DNA of 7,484 nucleotides from Gallionellales bacterium UBA7399 (GCA_002470125.1 DKNB01000023.1:14746-22229), one strand, 5' to 3'. Shown: positions 1 through 6,990, counted from the stretch's first letter. Translations and numbers: made by a program. The notes: generated by a model from the sequence alone, not told the origin.

Positions 1-1
1 C

Positions 2-2479
2 TGGGATGCCTTTGGCTTGCCCGCTGAAAATGCCGCCCTCACACACGGGGTTCCGCCCGCTGCGTGGACCTACTCCAACATTGACGCCATGCGTGCGCAA
101 CTACAGAGCCTTGGGCTTGCCGTAGATTGGTCGCGCGAGCTAACCACCTGCAAGCCGGACTACTACCGATGGGAGCAGTGGTTATTCACACGCCTATTTC
201 AGCGCGGCCTAGTTTACAAAAAAACAGCCTCTGTGAACTGGGACCCGGTTGACCAGACGGTGCTGGCCAATGAACAGGTAATTGATGGGCGCGGCTGGCG
301 ATCGGGTGCCTTGGTGGAGAAGCGTGATGTCCCGATGTACTTCATGCGCATCACTCAGTATGCCGAGGAGCTGCTTGCCGATCTTGATCAGCTCGATGGT
401 TGGTCGGAGCAGGTCAAGACCATGCAACGCAATTGGATCGGCAAAAGCTTTGGTTGCGACGTACGCTTCCCCTACGACCCAAAAAGTATCGGGGCGACGG
501 GTATGCTGCAGGTCTATACCACGCGCCCCGATACCCTAATGGGTGCAACCTATGTCGCAATCGCAGCGGAGCATCCGTTGGCAGCACAGGCGGCAGCAAA
601 AAGCTCGGCGCTTGCCGACTTCATTGCCGAGTGCAAAAACAGCGGAACAGCGGAAGCCGATATGGCGACGATGGAGAAGCGGGGCATGGACACCGGCCTG
701 TTTGTTAGCCACCCGCTCACTGACGAATTGCTGCCGGTGTGGGTGGCCAACTATGTGTTAATGCATTACGGCGAGGGTGCAGTGATGGCGGTCCCCGCGC
801 ATGACAAGCGCGACTTTGAGTTTGCTCAAAAATTTAACCTGCCAATCAAGCAAGTCATTGCTGCCCACAAAGCCCAAAGTGAGGGAAGCCCAGAGTCCGC
901 TCCCGCTAGTGGTAGCTTTACAACAAGCCTCTGGCACAGCTGGTACGAAGAAAAGAATGGTGCCTGCATCAACTCCGGCAGGTACGACGGACTAGGCTTC
1001 CAACAGGCCTTTGATGCTATCGCGAGCGACCTAGAAGAAAAAAAACTAGGGGCCAGACGCACCCAGTTCAGGTTGCGCGACTGGGGCATATCACGCCAAC
1101 GCTACTGGGGCTGCCCAATCCCCATCATCCACTGTCCAACATGTGGTAGCGTACCCGTACCCGATGAGCAGCTGCCCGTTGTCTTGCCAGAAGACGTGAC
1201 CATCACCGGCACGGGCTCGCCCCTGGGGGACATGCCAGCGTTTTACAAAACAACCTGCCCGAAGTGCCATGGAGCGGCAAAGCGTGAAACCGACACAATG
1301 GACACCTTTGTCGAGTCTTCCTGGTACTACGCACGTTACACCAGCCCAGACTGCAACACCGGCCTAGTAGACGAACGAGCCAACTACTGGCTGCCCGTTG
1401 ACCAATACATCGGCGGCATCGAGCACGCCATCTTGCATTTGCTGTATGCGCGATTCTTTAACAAATTAATGCGCGATGCGGGGCTGTTTGACAGCGCGCT
1501 TCCTGTCGCAACAACGCCAGCATCCCACAGCGAGCCATTCACCAACCTGCTCACTCAGGGCATGGTAATAGCACCAACATTTTTTCGCGAAGATCGAGCG
1601 GGCAAGAAACTATGGATCAGCCCCGCCGAGGTGAACATAGAGACGGATTCCCGTGGGCGTCCGTTTGGTGCCAAGCTTCGCTCTGATGGCCTGCCAGTGA
1701 TTATTGGCAACACAGAAAAAATGTCCAAGTCTAAAAATAATGGCGTGGATCCACAGATCATTATCGATCAGTATGGCGCCGACACCGCGCGCTTTTTTAT
1801 AATATTTGCAGCACCCCCAGAGCAAACGCTGGAGTGGTCTGACGCTGGTGTTGAGGGCGCGTTTCGATTCATGAAGCGCATATGGAGCTTTGCCCACTCA
1901 AACCAAGGTCTAATTAGGGCGAATCACAACAAGGGCCACAATGCGCCAAAAGAGTGTTGTCCAAAAACCATGACAAGCGAACAAAGAGGGGCGCACCGAG
2001 AGATGCACGTCGCTCTAAAAAAAGCGAACTTTGACCTGCAGCGTCTGCAATTTAACACCATGGCATCGGCCTGCATGAAAATACTGAACGCGCTAGAACA
2101 ACAAATGATTGCGGCGTCGCCCGACGCAAGCACAAAAGAGGCCATCATCGCAAATGGATTTAGCATCCTGCTGCGCCTGCTTTCCCCCATCACGCCACAC
2201 ATCACACAGGCGCTCTGGCAGGAGCTGGGTTACGGCGAGAACATCTTGTCTGCCGCCTGGCCAGAGGCGGACACGAACGCACTGGAGCAAGACGAGGTAG
2301 AGCTAATCATTCAGGTGAACGGGAAGCTACGTGGCAGACTGCACGCGGCAAAGGATGCCGATCCTACCACGCTTGAGGGGCTCGCTTTGGCGCACCCGTC
2401 CGTTGAAAAATTATTAGCCGGCCAACCCGCCAAGAAAATTATAATCGTGTCTGGACGCCTGATTAACATAGTAACCTGA
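2..2479 (+). CDS. leuS: Leucyl-tRNA synthetase, class I (5' end missing)
   Basis: Cytoplasmic enzyme that attaches leucine to tRNA-Leu using ATP and edits mischarged tRNA. The frame is open from the first bases and begins inside the conserved WDAFGLPAEN block, so roughly 80 N-terminal residues, including the HIGH motif, lie outside the window. The TTG at 17 is an internal Leu codon, not a start. Visible in order: the CP1 editing domain with TTRPDT (from 518) and AHDKRD (about 797-814); a four-cysteine zinc knuckle (CPTC at 1133-1144, CPKC at 1256-1267); SRQRYWG near 1090; the catalytic KMSKS loop at 1718-1732; then the anticodon-binding and C-terminal domains, ending GRLINIVT. E. coli LeuRS (860 aa, from memory) lacks the cysteine pairs. 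Around 1493-1531 there are about 11 more residues than in E. coli. No frameshift is seen. The TGA stop is 16 nt before lptE. Identity is essentially certain. Confidence 0.98.
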   Translation, partial: WDAFGLPAENAALTHGVPPAAWTYSNIDAMRAQLQSLGLAVDWSRELTTCKPDYYRWEQWLFTRLFQRGLVYKKTASVNWDPVDQTVLANEQVIDGRGWRSGALVEKRDVPMYFMRITQYAEELLADLDQLDGWSEQVKTMQRNWIGKSFGCDVRFPYDPKSIGATGMLQVYTTRPDTLMGATYVAIAAEHPLAAQAAAKSSALADFIAECKNSGTAEADMATMEKRGMDTGLFVSHPLTDELLPVWVANYVLMHYGEGAVMAVPAHDKRDFEFAQKFNLPIKQVIAAHKAQSEGSPESAPASGSFTTSLWHSWYEEKNGACINSGRYDGLGFQQAFDAIASDLEEKKLGARRTQFRLRDWGISRQRYWGCPIPIIHCPTCGSVPVPDEQLPVVLPEDVTITGTGSPLGDMPAFYKTTCPKCHGAAKRETDTMDTFVESSWYYARYTSPDCNTGLVDERANYWLPVDQYIGGIEHAILHLLYARFFNKLMRDAGLFDSALPVATTPASHSEPFTNLLTQGMVIAPTFFREDRAGKKLWISPAEVNIETDSRGRPFGAKLRSDGLPVIIGNTEKMSKSKNNGVDPQIIIDQYGADTARFFIIFAAPPEQTLEWSDAGVEGAFRFMKRIWSFAHSNQGLIRANHNKGHNAPKECCPKTMTSEQRGAHREMHVALKKANFDLQRLQFNTMASACMKILNALEQQMIAASPDASTKEAIIANGFSILLRLLSPITPHITQALWQELGYGENILSAAWPEADTNALEQDEVELIIQVNGKLRGRLHAAKDADPTTLEGLALAHPSVEKLLAGQPAKKIIIVSGRLINIVT

Positions 2480-2482
2480 CTC

Positions 2483-2487
2483 AAGGA
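2483..2487 (+). promoter_or_regulatory. Ribosome binding site of lptE
   Basis: AAGGA lies 8 nt upstream of the ATG at 2496, in the 16-nt gap after the leuS stop. It fixes the lptE start and is the clearest Shine-Dalgarno sequence in the + strand cluster. Confidence 0.7.
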
Positions 2488-2495
2488 AAACCCCG

Positions 2496-3008
2496 ATGTG
2501 TACAAAATTACTAATCACCCCGATGCTCGCGCTCATCACATTAATCAGTGCGTGTGGCTTCCATATGCGCGGGAAAGAGGACATGCAGTTTCCATTTAAA
2601 ACACTGTTCATACAGGCGCCGGGCAAAAACACGCCCTTCCTAATCGACCTAAAGCAAGGTGTGAGCATGTACGGCATCAGCCTCTCCGACTCGTCCGAAA
2701 ATGCACAGCTGACCCTGTTGATTGTCTCTGAGACGCCCAGCAAACAGATTCTCTCGCTGAGTGAGGCCGGTCGTGTGAGCGAATATCAGCTAAATTACCG
2801 CGTCTCGTTCCGAGCTTACGACAGCAAGCAGCAGGACTGGGTTGCCGCGGACGAGATCATCTTGCAGCGATACCTGTCCTATAACAACGCATTAATCCTC
2901 GCCAAGGAAGCGGAAGAGGCGATTCTTTATAAGGACCTGCGCACTGACGCGGTGACACAAATATTGCGCCGCTTGAGTCGCGCCAAGCCACCACAGCCGC
3001 CACAATAG
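2496..3008 (+). CDS. lptE: LPS-assembly outer-membrane lipoprotein LptE
   Basis: LptE (formerly RlpB) is the outer-membrane lipoprotein that plugs the LptD barrel and helps insert lipopolysaccharide into the outer leaflet. The 170-aa product starts with a lipoprotein signal peptide: a hydrophobic stretch ending in the lipobox ISAC with the lipidated Cys at residue 20. It is followed directly by GFHMRG, the typical start of mature LptE (CGFHLRG in E. coli). The central ILSLSEAGRVSEYQL segment and the late LAKEAEEAILY...DAVTQILRRL segment match my recollection of betaproteobacterial LptE. The start is supported by AAGGA 8 nt upstream. It sits 16 nt after leuS and 15 nt before holA, the usual housekeeping order. 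The C-terminus is short and proline-rich (KPPQPPQ), and the protein is of normal length for the family. Confidence 0.95.
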   Translation: MCTKLLITPMLALITLISACGFHMRGKEDMQFPFKTLFIQAPGKNTPFLIDLKQGVSMYGISLSDSSENAQLTLLIVSETPSKQILSLSEAGRVSEYQLNYRVSFRAYDSKQQDWVAADEIILQRYLSYNNALILAKEAEEAILYKDLRTDAVTQILRRLSRAKPPQPPQ

Positions 3009-3023
3009 ATCGGTCTGCTTACG

Positions 3024-4037
3024 ATGAAAATCTCTGGGGATGATTTGCTGCACCACCTCGCCAAGGGGCTTGCACCACTGTATGTCATACACGGTGGCGC
3101 ACCACTTCTCGCTATCGAGGCCGCAGACTCTGTTCGCACCTTTGCCCGCAAGGCGGGCTACACGGAACGCGAGGTGATGACCGTCGAACCAGGCTTTAGG
3201 TGGGCGGAGTTGCGGAGCAATGCGCAGAGCCTGTCTCTTTTCTCTACGCAAAAGCTTGTGGACTTACGGATCCCATCTGGAAAGCCGGGCATAGAGGGGG
3301 CGCAAGCCCTACAGGACTACTGCAAAGAGCTCTACGCCGACACCATTACACTGATAACGCTACCCCAGCTAGACAAGGCCGCCCTGAGCAGCAAGTGGTT
3401 CACCGCCCTATCCACACAGGGCGTAGTGATCGATGCGGGTGAGGTCTTGCTTGGCGCATTGCCGGACTGGATCGAGCGCCGATTAAAGCAGCAAAATCAG
3501 TTCGCCGACACGGACACCCTGGCGTTCCTCGCTGAGCGCGTGGAGAACAACTTGCTGGCGGCCCACCAAGAAATTCAAAAACTGGCACTGCTGTTTCCGG
3601 CCGGATCGCTATCCCTCGAGCAGGTGAAAGAGTCCGTAACGGATGTGGCACGCTACAACGTATTTAATCTATCCGAGGCCATGCTGGCGGGTGACGAGAT
3701 CCGCTACGCGCACATCCTCGGTGGCTTGCGTGCCGAAGGCACAGCCGCCGTGCTGGTGCTCTGGGCTCTAGCCGAAAACATCCGCACACTAGGCAAGGTA
3801 CTGCGTGCCACCAAGTCCGGGGGCAGCCTGGCCTCTGCAATGCGCGACGCCCACATATGGGGCGCACACCAACGACTGACGGAAAGGGCGGTCAAGCGGT
3901 TCAGCCTAGCCATAGCTGAGCGCGCCCTACGGCAGGCATCACACGTGGACAAGATAGTGAAGGGCTTGCGACGTGGCGACGCCTGGGATGAGCTGCTGCA
4001 GCTGGGATTGCGTTGCGCGCGTGTTGGGGCGACATAA
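3024..4037 (+). CDS. holA: DNA polymerase III clamp-loader subunit delta
   Basis: The delta subunit binds and opens the beta sliding clamp within the clamp loader, which places the clamp on primed DNA. The 337-aa protein has the family layout: an N-terminal AAA-like domain (about 1-140) without a Walker A motif, as expected for delta; a helical middle domain (about 140-210); and a C-terminal collar domain. Residues SLSLFS (69-74) contain L72-F73, which align with the Leu-Phe clamp-contact pair of E. coli delta. The end GLRRGDAWDELLQLGL is also typical. The N-terminus (MKISGDDLLHHLAKGLAPLY) matches known starts, which fixes the ATG. No clear Shine-Dalgarno lies in the 15-nt gap after lptE, so translation is probably coupled to lptE. 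Length is close to the usual roughly 340 aa. Confidence 0.94.
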   Translation: MKISGDDLLHHLAKGLAPLYVIHGGAPLLAIEAADSVRTFARKAGYTEREVMTVEPGFRWAELRSNAQSLSLFSTQKLVDLRIPSGKPGIEGAQALQDYCKELYADTITLITLPQLDKAALSSKWFTALSTQGVVIDAGEVLLGALPDWIERRLKQQNQFADTDTLAFLAERVENNLLAAHQEIQKLALLFPAGSLSLEQVKESVTDVARYNVFNLSEAMLAGDEIRYAHILGGLRAEGTAAVLVLWALAENIRTLGKVLRATKSGGSLASAMRDAHIWGAHQRLTERAVKRFSLAIAERALRQASHVDKIVKGLRRGDAWDELLQLGLRCARVGAT

Positions 4038-4042
4038 GACCG

Positions 4043-4378
4043 ATGGACAAAATTTATCTAGTCTTAACCAGCCTGCCAGACCAGGCAAGTGCCGAACTTG
4101 TGGCGCGGGCCCTGATCGAGAGTCGTGCCGCCGCATGCGTCAACATTCTGTCTGGGTGCACATCGGTATACCCCTGGCAGGGCGAGATAAAGACGACCCG
4201 CGAGGTGCCGCTGCTAATCAAGACTACGCACGCCGCCTACGCACGTCTTGAGTCGGTTATCCGCGCGCACCACCCCTATGAGCTTCCCGAAATTATTGCT
4301 GTCTCGGTTGATGCTGGCCTACCCGGTTACCTAGAGTGGGTTAGACAAACAGCGTCCCCGATAGCCGACCATTTCTGA
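4043..4378 (+). CDS. cutA: CutA1 divalent-cation tolerance protein
   Basis: CutA1 is a small, very stable trimeric protein with a ferredoxin-like fold, linked in E. coli to tolerance of copper and other divalent metals; its exact biochemical role is still debated. The 111-aa product shows the family core: a beta strand IYLVLTSLPD, ESRAAACVNI with Cys32, SVYPWQGEI, LLIKTT, and HHPYELPEI (His76-His77). Cys39 is a further cysteine in GCTSVY. The frame stays open about 30 nt upstream inside holA, but the ATG at 4043 gives the normal length and begins just before the first strand. It lies only 5 nt after the holA stop and has no strong Shine-Dalgarno, suggesting coupled translation. dsbD follows, which is a known pairing (the E. 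coli cutA locus includes dsbD, once called cutA2). Confidence 0.95.
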   Translation: MDKIYLVLTSLPDQASAELVARALIESRAAACVNILSGCTSVYPWQGEIKTTREVPLLIKTTHAAYARLESVIRAHHPYELPEIIAVSVDAGLPGYLEWVRQTASPIADHF

Positions 4379-4400
4379 TAATGTAGTGGCGCTAAGGACT

Positions 4401-4414
4401 GTGGCACAGGCCAC
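4401..4414 (+). other. Short hairpin in the cutA-dsbD gap
   Basis: GTGGC (4401-4405) and GCCAC (4410-4414) form a 5-bp stem around an ACAG loop. No T-run follows, so it does not look like an intrinsic terminator. It lies within the stretch upstream of the preferred dsbD start and might influence dsbD translation, or be chance. Confidence 0.25.
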
Positions 4415-4475
4415 CCAAACCACAGCGACCCGCACCACACGCACAATACACCAGAATTTTATGCCAGCAAAAGCA

Positions 4476-6362
4476 ATGACTCATCAACCTACCATTCCAC
4501 CGGCAGCCCGTGTCAAGGTCTCACAGGCGGTGCGCGCCCTGCTGCTGATCCTTGTGTGCGCGGCCCCCCTGTCTTACGCGGAGAGCCTTTTGGATCGCCT
4601 GCCACCGTCCTGGGGCACGAACAAGGCCACTATACTTCACCCAGACACGGCATTCCAGCTGGAGATTGTTGTGCAAGACGCGTCCACCCTGCTTGCCAAC
4701 TTTAAGATCACGCCGGGCTACTACCTGTATCGCGACAAGATTACCTTTGCCCTGCCGAGCGACCCCACGGGATCCACGGCTACAAAAATTACAGAGGTCT
4801 CTCTGCCGCGAGGGGAGACAAAATCTGACCCAAACTTTGGCAACATGGCTGTGCTTAATCAATCATTTCAGGCAATCATTTCGCTGGAGTCCAAAAGCAA
4901 TGCAGCCCGGGGCGTTGTCCTAGAGGCCAATTATCAAGGATGCAAGGAGAACGATCTATGTTACGCACCTATCGAGAAGCGCTTTAGTGTTGCCCTACCA
5001 AAAATAGGCTCCACCACAGCGGCACCCCCAGGGGCACAAACAACAATGGCCGCCGTATCACGCACGGACTCAGAGGGCACAAGACTCGCCAAGCTATTTA
5101 AGCAGGGGCACTTTTGGCTGATAGTGACATTCTTCTTTGGTGCTGGACTGCTGCTTGCTTTTACCCCGTGCATGCTGCCCATGATCCCCATTCTCTCTGG
5201 CATCATTGTTGGTCGAAACTCACACCCCTCCAAAATGCATGGCTTTATCCTGTCGCTTGCCTACGTGCTCGGCATGGCGTTGACCTACGCAGCGGCTGGC
5301 GTGGCGGCCGGCCTGTCTGGGACGCTGTTGTCTAACGCGCTACAAACGCCCTGGGTCCTCGGCGGATTCTCGGCCGTGTTTGTGTTGCTGTCCCTGTCCA
5401 TGTTTGGCCTTTACGAGCTTCGGCTGCCCGCCCTCTTGCAAGACAGGCTTGCCCGCACAAACAATCGCCTACACGGTGGCCACCTAAGCAGCGCGTTCGC
5501 AATGGGCTCACTGTCTGCCATTATTGTTAGCCCCTGTGTGGCTGCGCCCATGGCGGCGGCCCTGCTGTACATAAGCCAGACCGGGGACGCCTTGCTAGGT
5601 GGGACCGCCCTGCTCGCGCTGGCGATGGGCATGGGCCTACCCCTGCTATTAATCGGCGCATCTGCTGGAGCGCTGTTGCCCAAGGCGGGGCCCTGGATGG
5701 AGGCAATCAAGCGTTTTTTTGGTGTGCTGATGCTAGCGGTCTCGATCTGGTTAATCTCAACGCTAATCTCACCAAGCATACAAATGCTACTCTGGTCTGC
5801 CCTGCTGGTGCTTTCCGCCATTTATATGCACGCGCTCGATGCGTTACCCAGCAACGCCTCTGGTTGGCGAAAGTTATGGAAGGGTCTCGGCGTAATGACC
5901 TTGCTGTTGGGCGGGGCCTACCTATTTGGTGCGCTCTCTGACGCACGCGACATCATGCGCCCACTAGCGGCACTTGGGGGCGAGCAGGCAGACCGCACCG
6001 CACCCCTGCGATTTGTACGCATAAAGAGTCTAGCGGAGCTGGACGCCCGCCTTGCAAAGAGGGGTGGCGGGGCTGTGATGTTGGACTTCTATGCCGACTG
6101 GTGCGTCACGTGCAAGGAGATGGAGCGCTACACCTTCACCGACGCTGCGGTGCAGGCCAAACTAAAGGGTGTCGTATTGCTGCAGGCTGATGTCACCGCC
6201 AACAGCGATGAGGACCGGGCCCTGCTAAAGCGATTCGGGTTGTTCGGCCCGCCCGCCATCTTATTTTTTGATGCGCAGGGGCGCGAGCGGAGCGGCCGCT
6301 CGGTAGTGGGGTACCAAAATGCGGAGGAATTTCTTCAGGTACTAAAACAGGCGGGGCTGTAG
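4476..6362 (+). CDS. dsbD: Thiol:disulfide interchange protein DsbD
   Basis: DsbD carries electrons from cytoplasmic thioredoxin across the inner membrane to periplasmic DsbC, DsbG and cytochrome c maturation proteins. Numbered from the ATG at 4476 (628 aa): a signal peptide with the hydrophobic core ALLLILVCAAPLSYA; the periplasmic alpha domain with the redox pair in YQGC...LCYAP (Cys156, Cys162); a membrane domain of eight hydrophobic segments holding FTPC (Cys232) and SPC (Cys354); and a periplasmic thioredoxin-fold domain from about 508 with WCVTC (Cys543, Cys546) and the GPPAILFF loop. All six electron-relay cysteines are present. The start is uncertain. The frame stays open to a GTG at 4386, with ATGs at 4461 and 4476 and a GTG at 4530, and none has a convincing ribosome binding site. 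The GTG at 4530 would give a compact signal peptide with AAGG 11 nt upstream. The preceding cutA supports the identity. Confidence 0.95.
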   Translation: MTHQPTIPPAARVKVSQAVRALLLILVCAAPLSYAESLLDRLPPSWGTNKATILHPDTAFQLEIVVQDASTLLANFKITPGYYLYRDKITFALPSDPTGSTATKITEVSLPRGETKSDPNFGNMAVLNQSFQAIISLESKSNAARGVVLEANYQGCKENDLCYAPIEKRFSVALPKIGSTTAAPPGAQTTMAAVSRTDSEGTRLAKLFKQGHFWLIVTFFFGAGLLLAFTPCMLPMIPILSGIIVGRNSHPSKMHGFILSLAYVLGMALTYAAAGVAAGLSGTLLSNALQTPWVLGGFSAVFVLLSLSMFGLYELRLPALLQDRLARTNNRLHGGHLSSAFAMGSLSAIIVSPCVAAPMAAALLYISQTGDALLGGTALLALAMGMGLPLLLIGASAGALLPKAGPWMEAIKRFFGVLMLAVSIWLISTLISPSIQMLLWSALLVLSAIYMHALDALPSNASGWRKLWKGLGVMTLLLGGAYLFGALSDARDIMRPLAALGGEQADRTAPLRFVRIKSLAELDARLAKRGGGAVMLDFYADWCVTCKEMERYTFTDAAVQAKLKGVVLLQADVTANSDEDRALLKRFGLFGPPAILFFDAQGRERSGRSVVGYQNAEEFLQVLKQAGL

Positions 6363-6452
6363 CTTTTGGTTCGGTGCCATTCGATTGCTCACAAAACAAC
6401 CGTTCGAGACGTCCAAATAATCCACGCGGCCCTTCCTGGTTTCTCGGTTCAT

Positions 6453-6479
6453 TGCATCCAAAAAATATTTTTGGATGCA
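6453..6479. repeat. 12-bp perfect inverted repeat downstream of dsbD
   Basis: TGCATCCAAAAA (6453-6464) and TTTTTGGATGCA (6468-6479) are exact reverse complements separated by ATA. As RNA this is a 12-bp hairpin with a 3-nt loop, about 90 nt after the dsbD stop. It could help end the dsbD transcript or protect its 3' end. However, the U-tract is inside the stem and the bases after it are C-rich, so it is not a standard intrinsic terminator. As DNA it resembles an operator or a dispersed palindromic repeat upstream of the next gene. The structure is certain; the role is not. Confidence 0.7.
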
Positions 6480-6490
6480 CCCCCCTCGCA

Positions 6491-6519
6491 TTGATTTCTG
6501 TGAGGTGGTGGGTTAAAGT
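6491..6519 (+). promoter_or_regulatory. Possible sigma70 promoter for the 104-codon gene
   Basis: TTGATT (6491-6496) and TAAAGT (6514-6519) are separated by 17 nt. Each matches four of six consensus bases. Transcription would begin near 6526 and give a leader of about 78 nt. The site lies in the only non-coding stretch upstream of the gene, but the match is moderate and unproven. Confidence 0.3.
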
Positions 6520-6580
6520 AGCCCGCAACGCACAACACCATAGCCCACTCATAGACTATGGGTATTACCCAACCCACCAC
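6505..6580 (+). promoter_or_regulatory. Structured upstream region with nested dyads
   Basis: GTGGTGGGTT (6505-6514) is the exact reverse complement of AACCCACCAC (6571-6580). Inside it, CCATAG (6538-6543) pairs with CTATGG (6556-6561), and GGGT (6560-6563) can pair with ACCC (6567-6570). The left-arm segment GTGGGTT (6508-6514) could instead pair, with one G-U, to AGCCCAC (6542-6548), so alternative folds exist. The right arm ends 11 nt before the ribosome binding site of the next gene. This could be a regulatory leader on a read-through RNA, or a DNA operator spanning the proposed promoter spacer. No known riboswitch class is recognised. Confidence 0.4.
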
Positions 6581-6591
6581 ACACCTAAAGT

Positions 6592-6597
6592 AAAGGA
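6592..6597 (+). promoter_or_regulatory. Ribosome binding site of the 104-codon gene
   Basis: AAAGGA lies 6 nt before the GTG at 6604. This good match at normal spacing is the main reason for choosing the GTG start, as the next in-frame Met is residue 89. Confidence 0.65.
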
Positions 6598-6603
6598 TTT
6601 ATC

Positions 6604-6918
6604 GTGGCCACAATAACCGAAAAAGATTTAGCCGAATTGCTTATTGGCATCACCAACACGCAGGTAGCCATCATCAACGCACTAAAAGATCAGAAGGATT
6701 ACCACGCGATCACAAAGGTGGTTGGCAGCGTTGGTATCGTTGCAAAAATAGAGGGCGAAGGTACCACCGGTGGACAAGAGCCCGTGCGTCCGCCGATTAC
6801 CCTGGCAACTCTTCCAGCGCATCTGGTGCTGAGGGCGCTCTCATCTCGCGGCTCGTTCCCATTGAACATGGAACAGCTGGCCCATCAAGAGGTTGGCAGA
6901 ATCTTTAACAAGGGTTAG
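6604..6918 (+). CDS. Hypothetical protein, 104 aa, family not recognised
   Basis: I do not recognise this protein. It starts at a GTG with AAAGGA 6 nt upstream and ends at TAG. Codon use looks like that of its neighbours, which supports real coding. It has no signal peptide and no membrane segment, so it is probably cytoplasmic. Residues 5-32 (TEKDLAELLIGITNTQVAII and onward) look like an amphipathic helix suited to self-association. Residues 50-64 are glycine-, acid- and proline-rich (EGEGTTGGQEPVRPP), probably a flexible linker. Residues 68-103 look helical again, with LPAHLVLRALSSRG and MEQLAHQEVGRIF. There is no cysteine, no evident metal site and no obvious DNA-binding motif. It stands alone behind a dyad-rich 241-nt region and converges with ubiB, so it is probably its own transcription unit. 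It may be a lineage-specific gene; a small regulatory or structural role is a guess. Confidence 0.72.
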   Translation: MATITEKDLAELLIGITNTQVAIINALKDQKDYHAITKVVGSVGIVAKIEGEGTTGGQEPVRPPITLATLPAHLVLRALSSRGSFPLNMEQLAHQEVGRIFNKG

Positions 6919-6926
6919 CGGTTGTT

Positions 6927-6968
6927 GTGGCGCCAGTTATTTGGTGAGACCATAAAAACAGGCGCCAC
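6927..6968. terminator. Convergent-gene dyad, possible bidirectional terminator
   Basis: GTGGCGCC (6927-6934) and GGCGCCAC (6961-6968) are exact reverse complements around a 26-nt loop, which itself holds a small TGGT-GAG-ACCA hairpin (6942-6952). The dyad lies between the 104-codon gene and the convergent ubiB, where terminators for both strands are expected. No T-run follows the stem on either strand (a TTTTT run sits in the loop when read on the - strand), so intrinsic termination is only possible, not clear. Confidence 0.35.
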
Positions 6969-6990
6969 CCGAGACGCACATAACAAACAC

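Noticed and set aside
1610..1897. 95-codon open frame on - inside leuS
   Set aside because: Antisense to the KMSKS region of LeuRS, with no family resemblance or start signals.
4013..4042. Upstream extension of cutA into holA
   Set aside because: It would add ten residues (through GDIRP) not seen in CutA1; the ATG at 4043 gives the family length and start.
4552..4923. 123-codon open frame on + overlapping dsbD
   Set aside because: Out of frame with the well-conserved DsbD alpha domain; composition is Arg/Pro/Cys-rich as expected of a frame shadow.
6395..6420. CGTTCGAGACG, resembling a tRNA T-loop
   Set aside because: The flanking bases do not form a T-stem, and no acceptor or anticodon arms can be built around it on either strand.
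6193..6552. 119-codon open frame on - opposite the dsbD end
   Set aside because: Lies antisense to the conserved thioredoxin domain of DsbD and has no recognisable product; it is a shadow of codon bias.
6514..6592. Direct repeat TAAAGTA at 6514-6520 and 6586-6592
   Set aside because: Only 7 bp and two copies; expected often enough by chance, and no adjacent bases extend the match.
6374..6616. 80-codon open frame on + starting at GTG, downstream of dsbD
   Set aside because: No ribosome binding site, protein-like composition absent, it runs through both inverted repeats and overlaps the better-supported start at 6604 in another frame.
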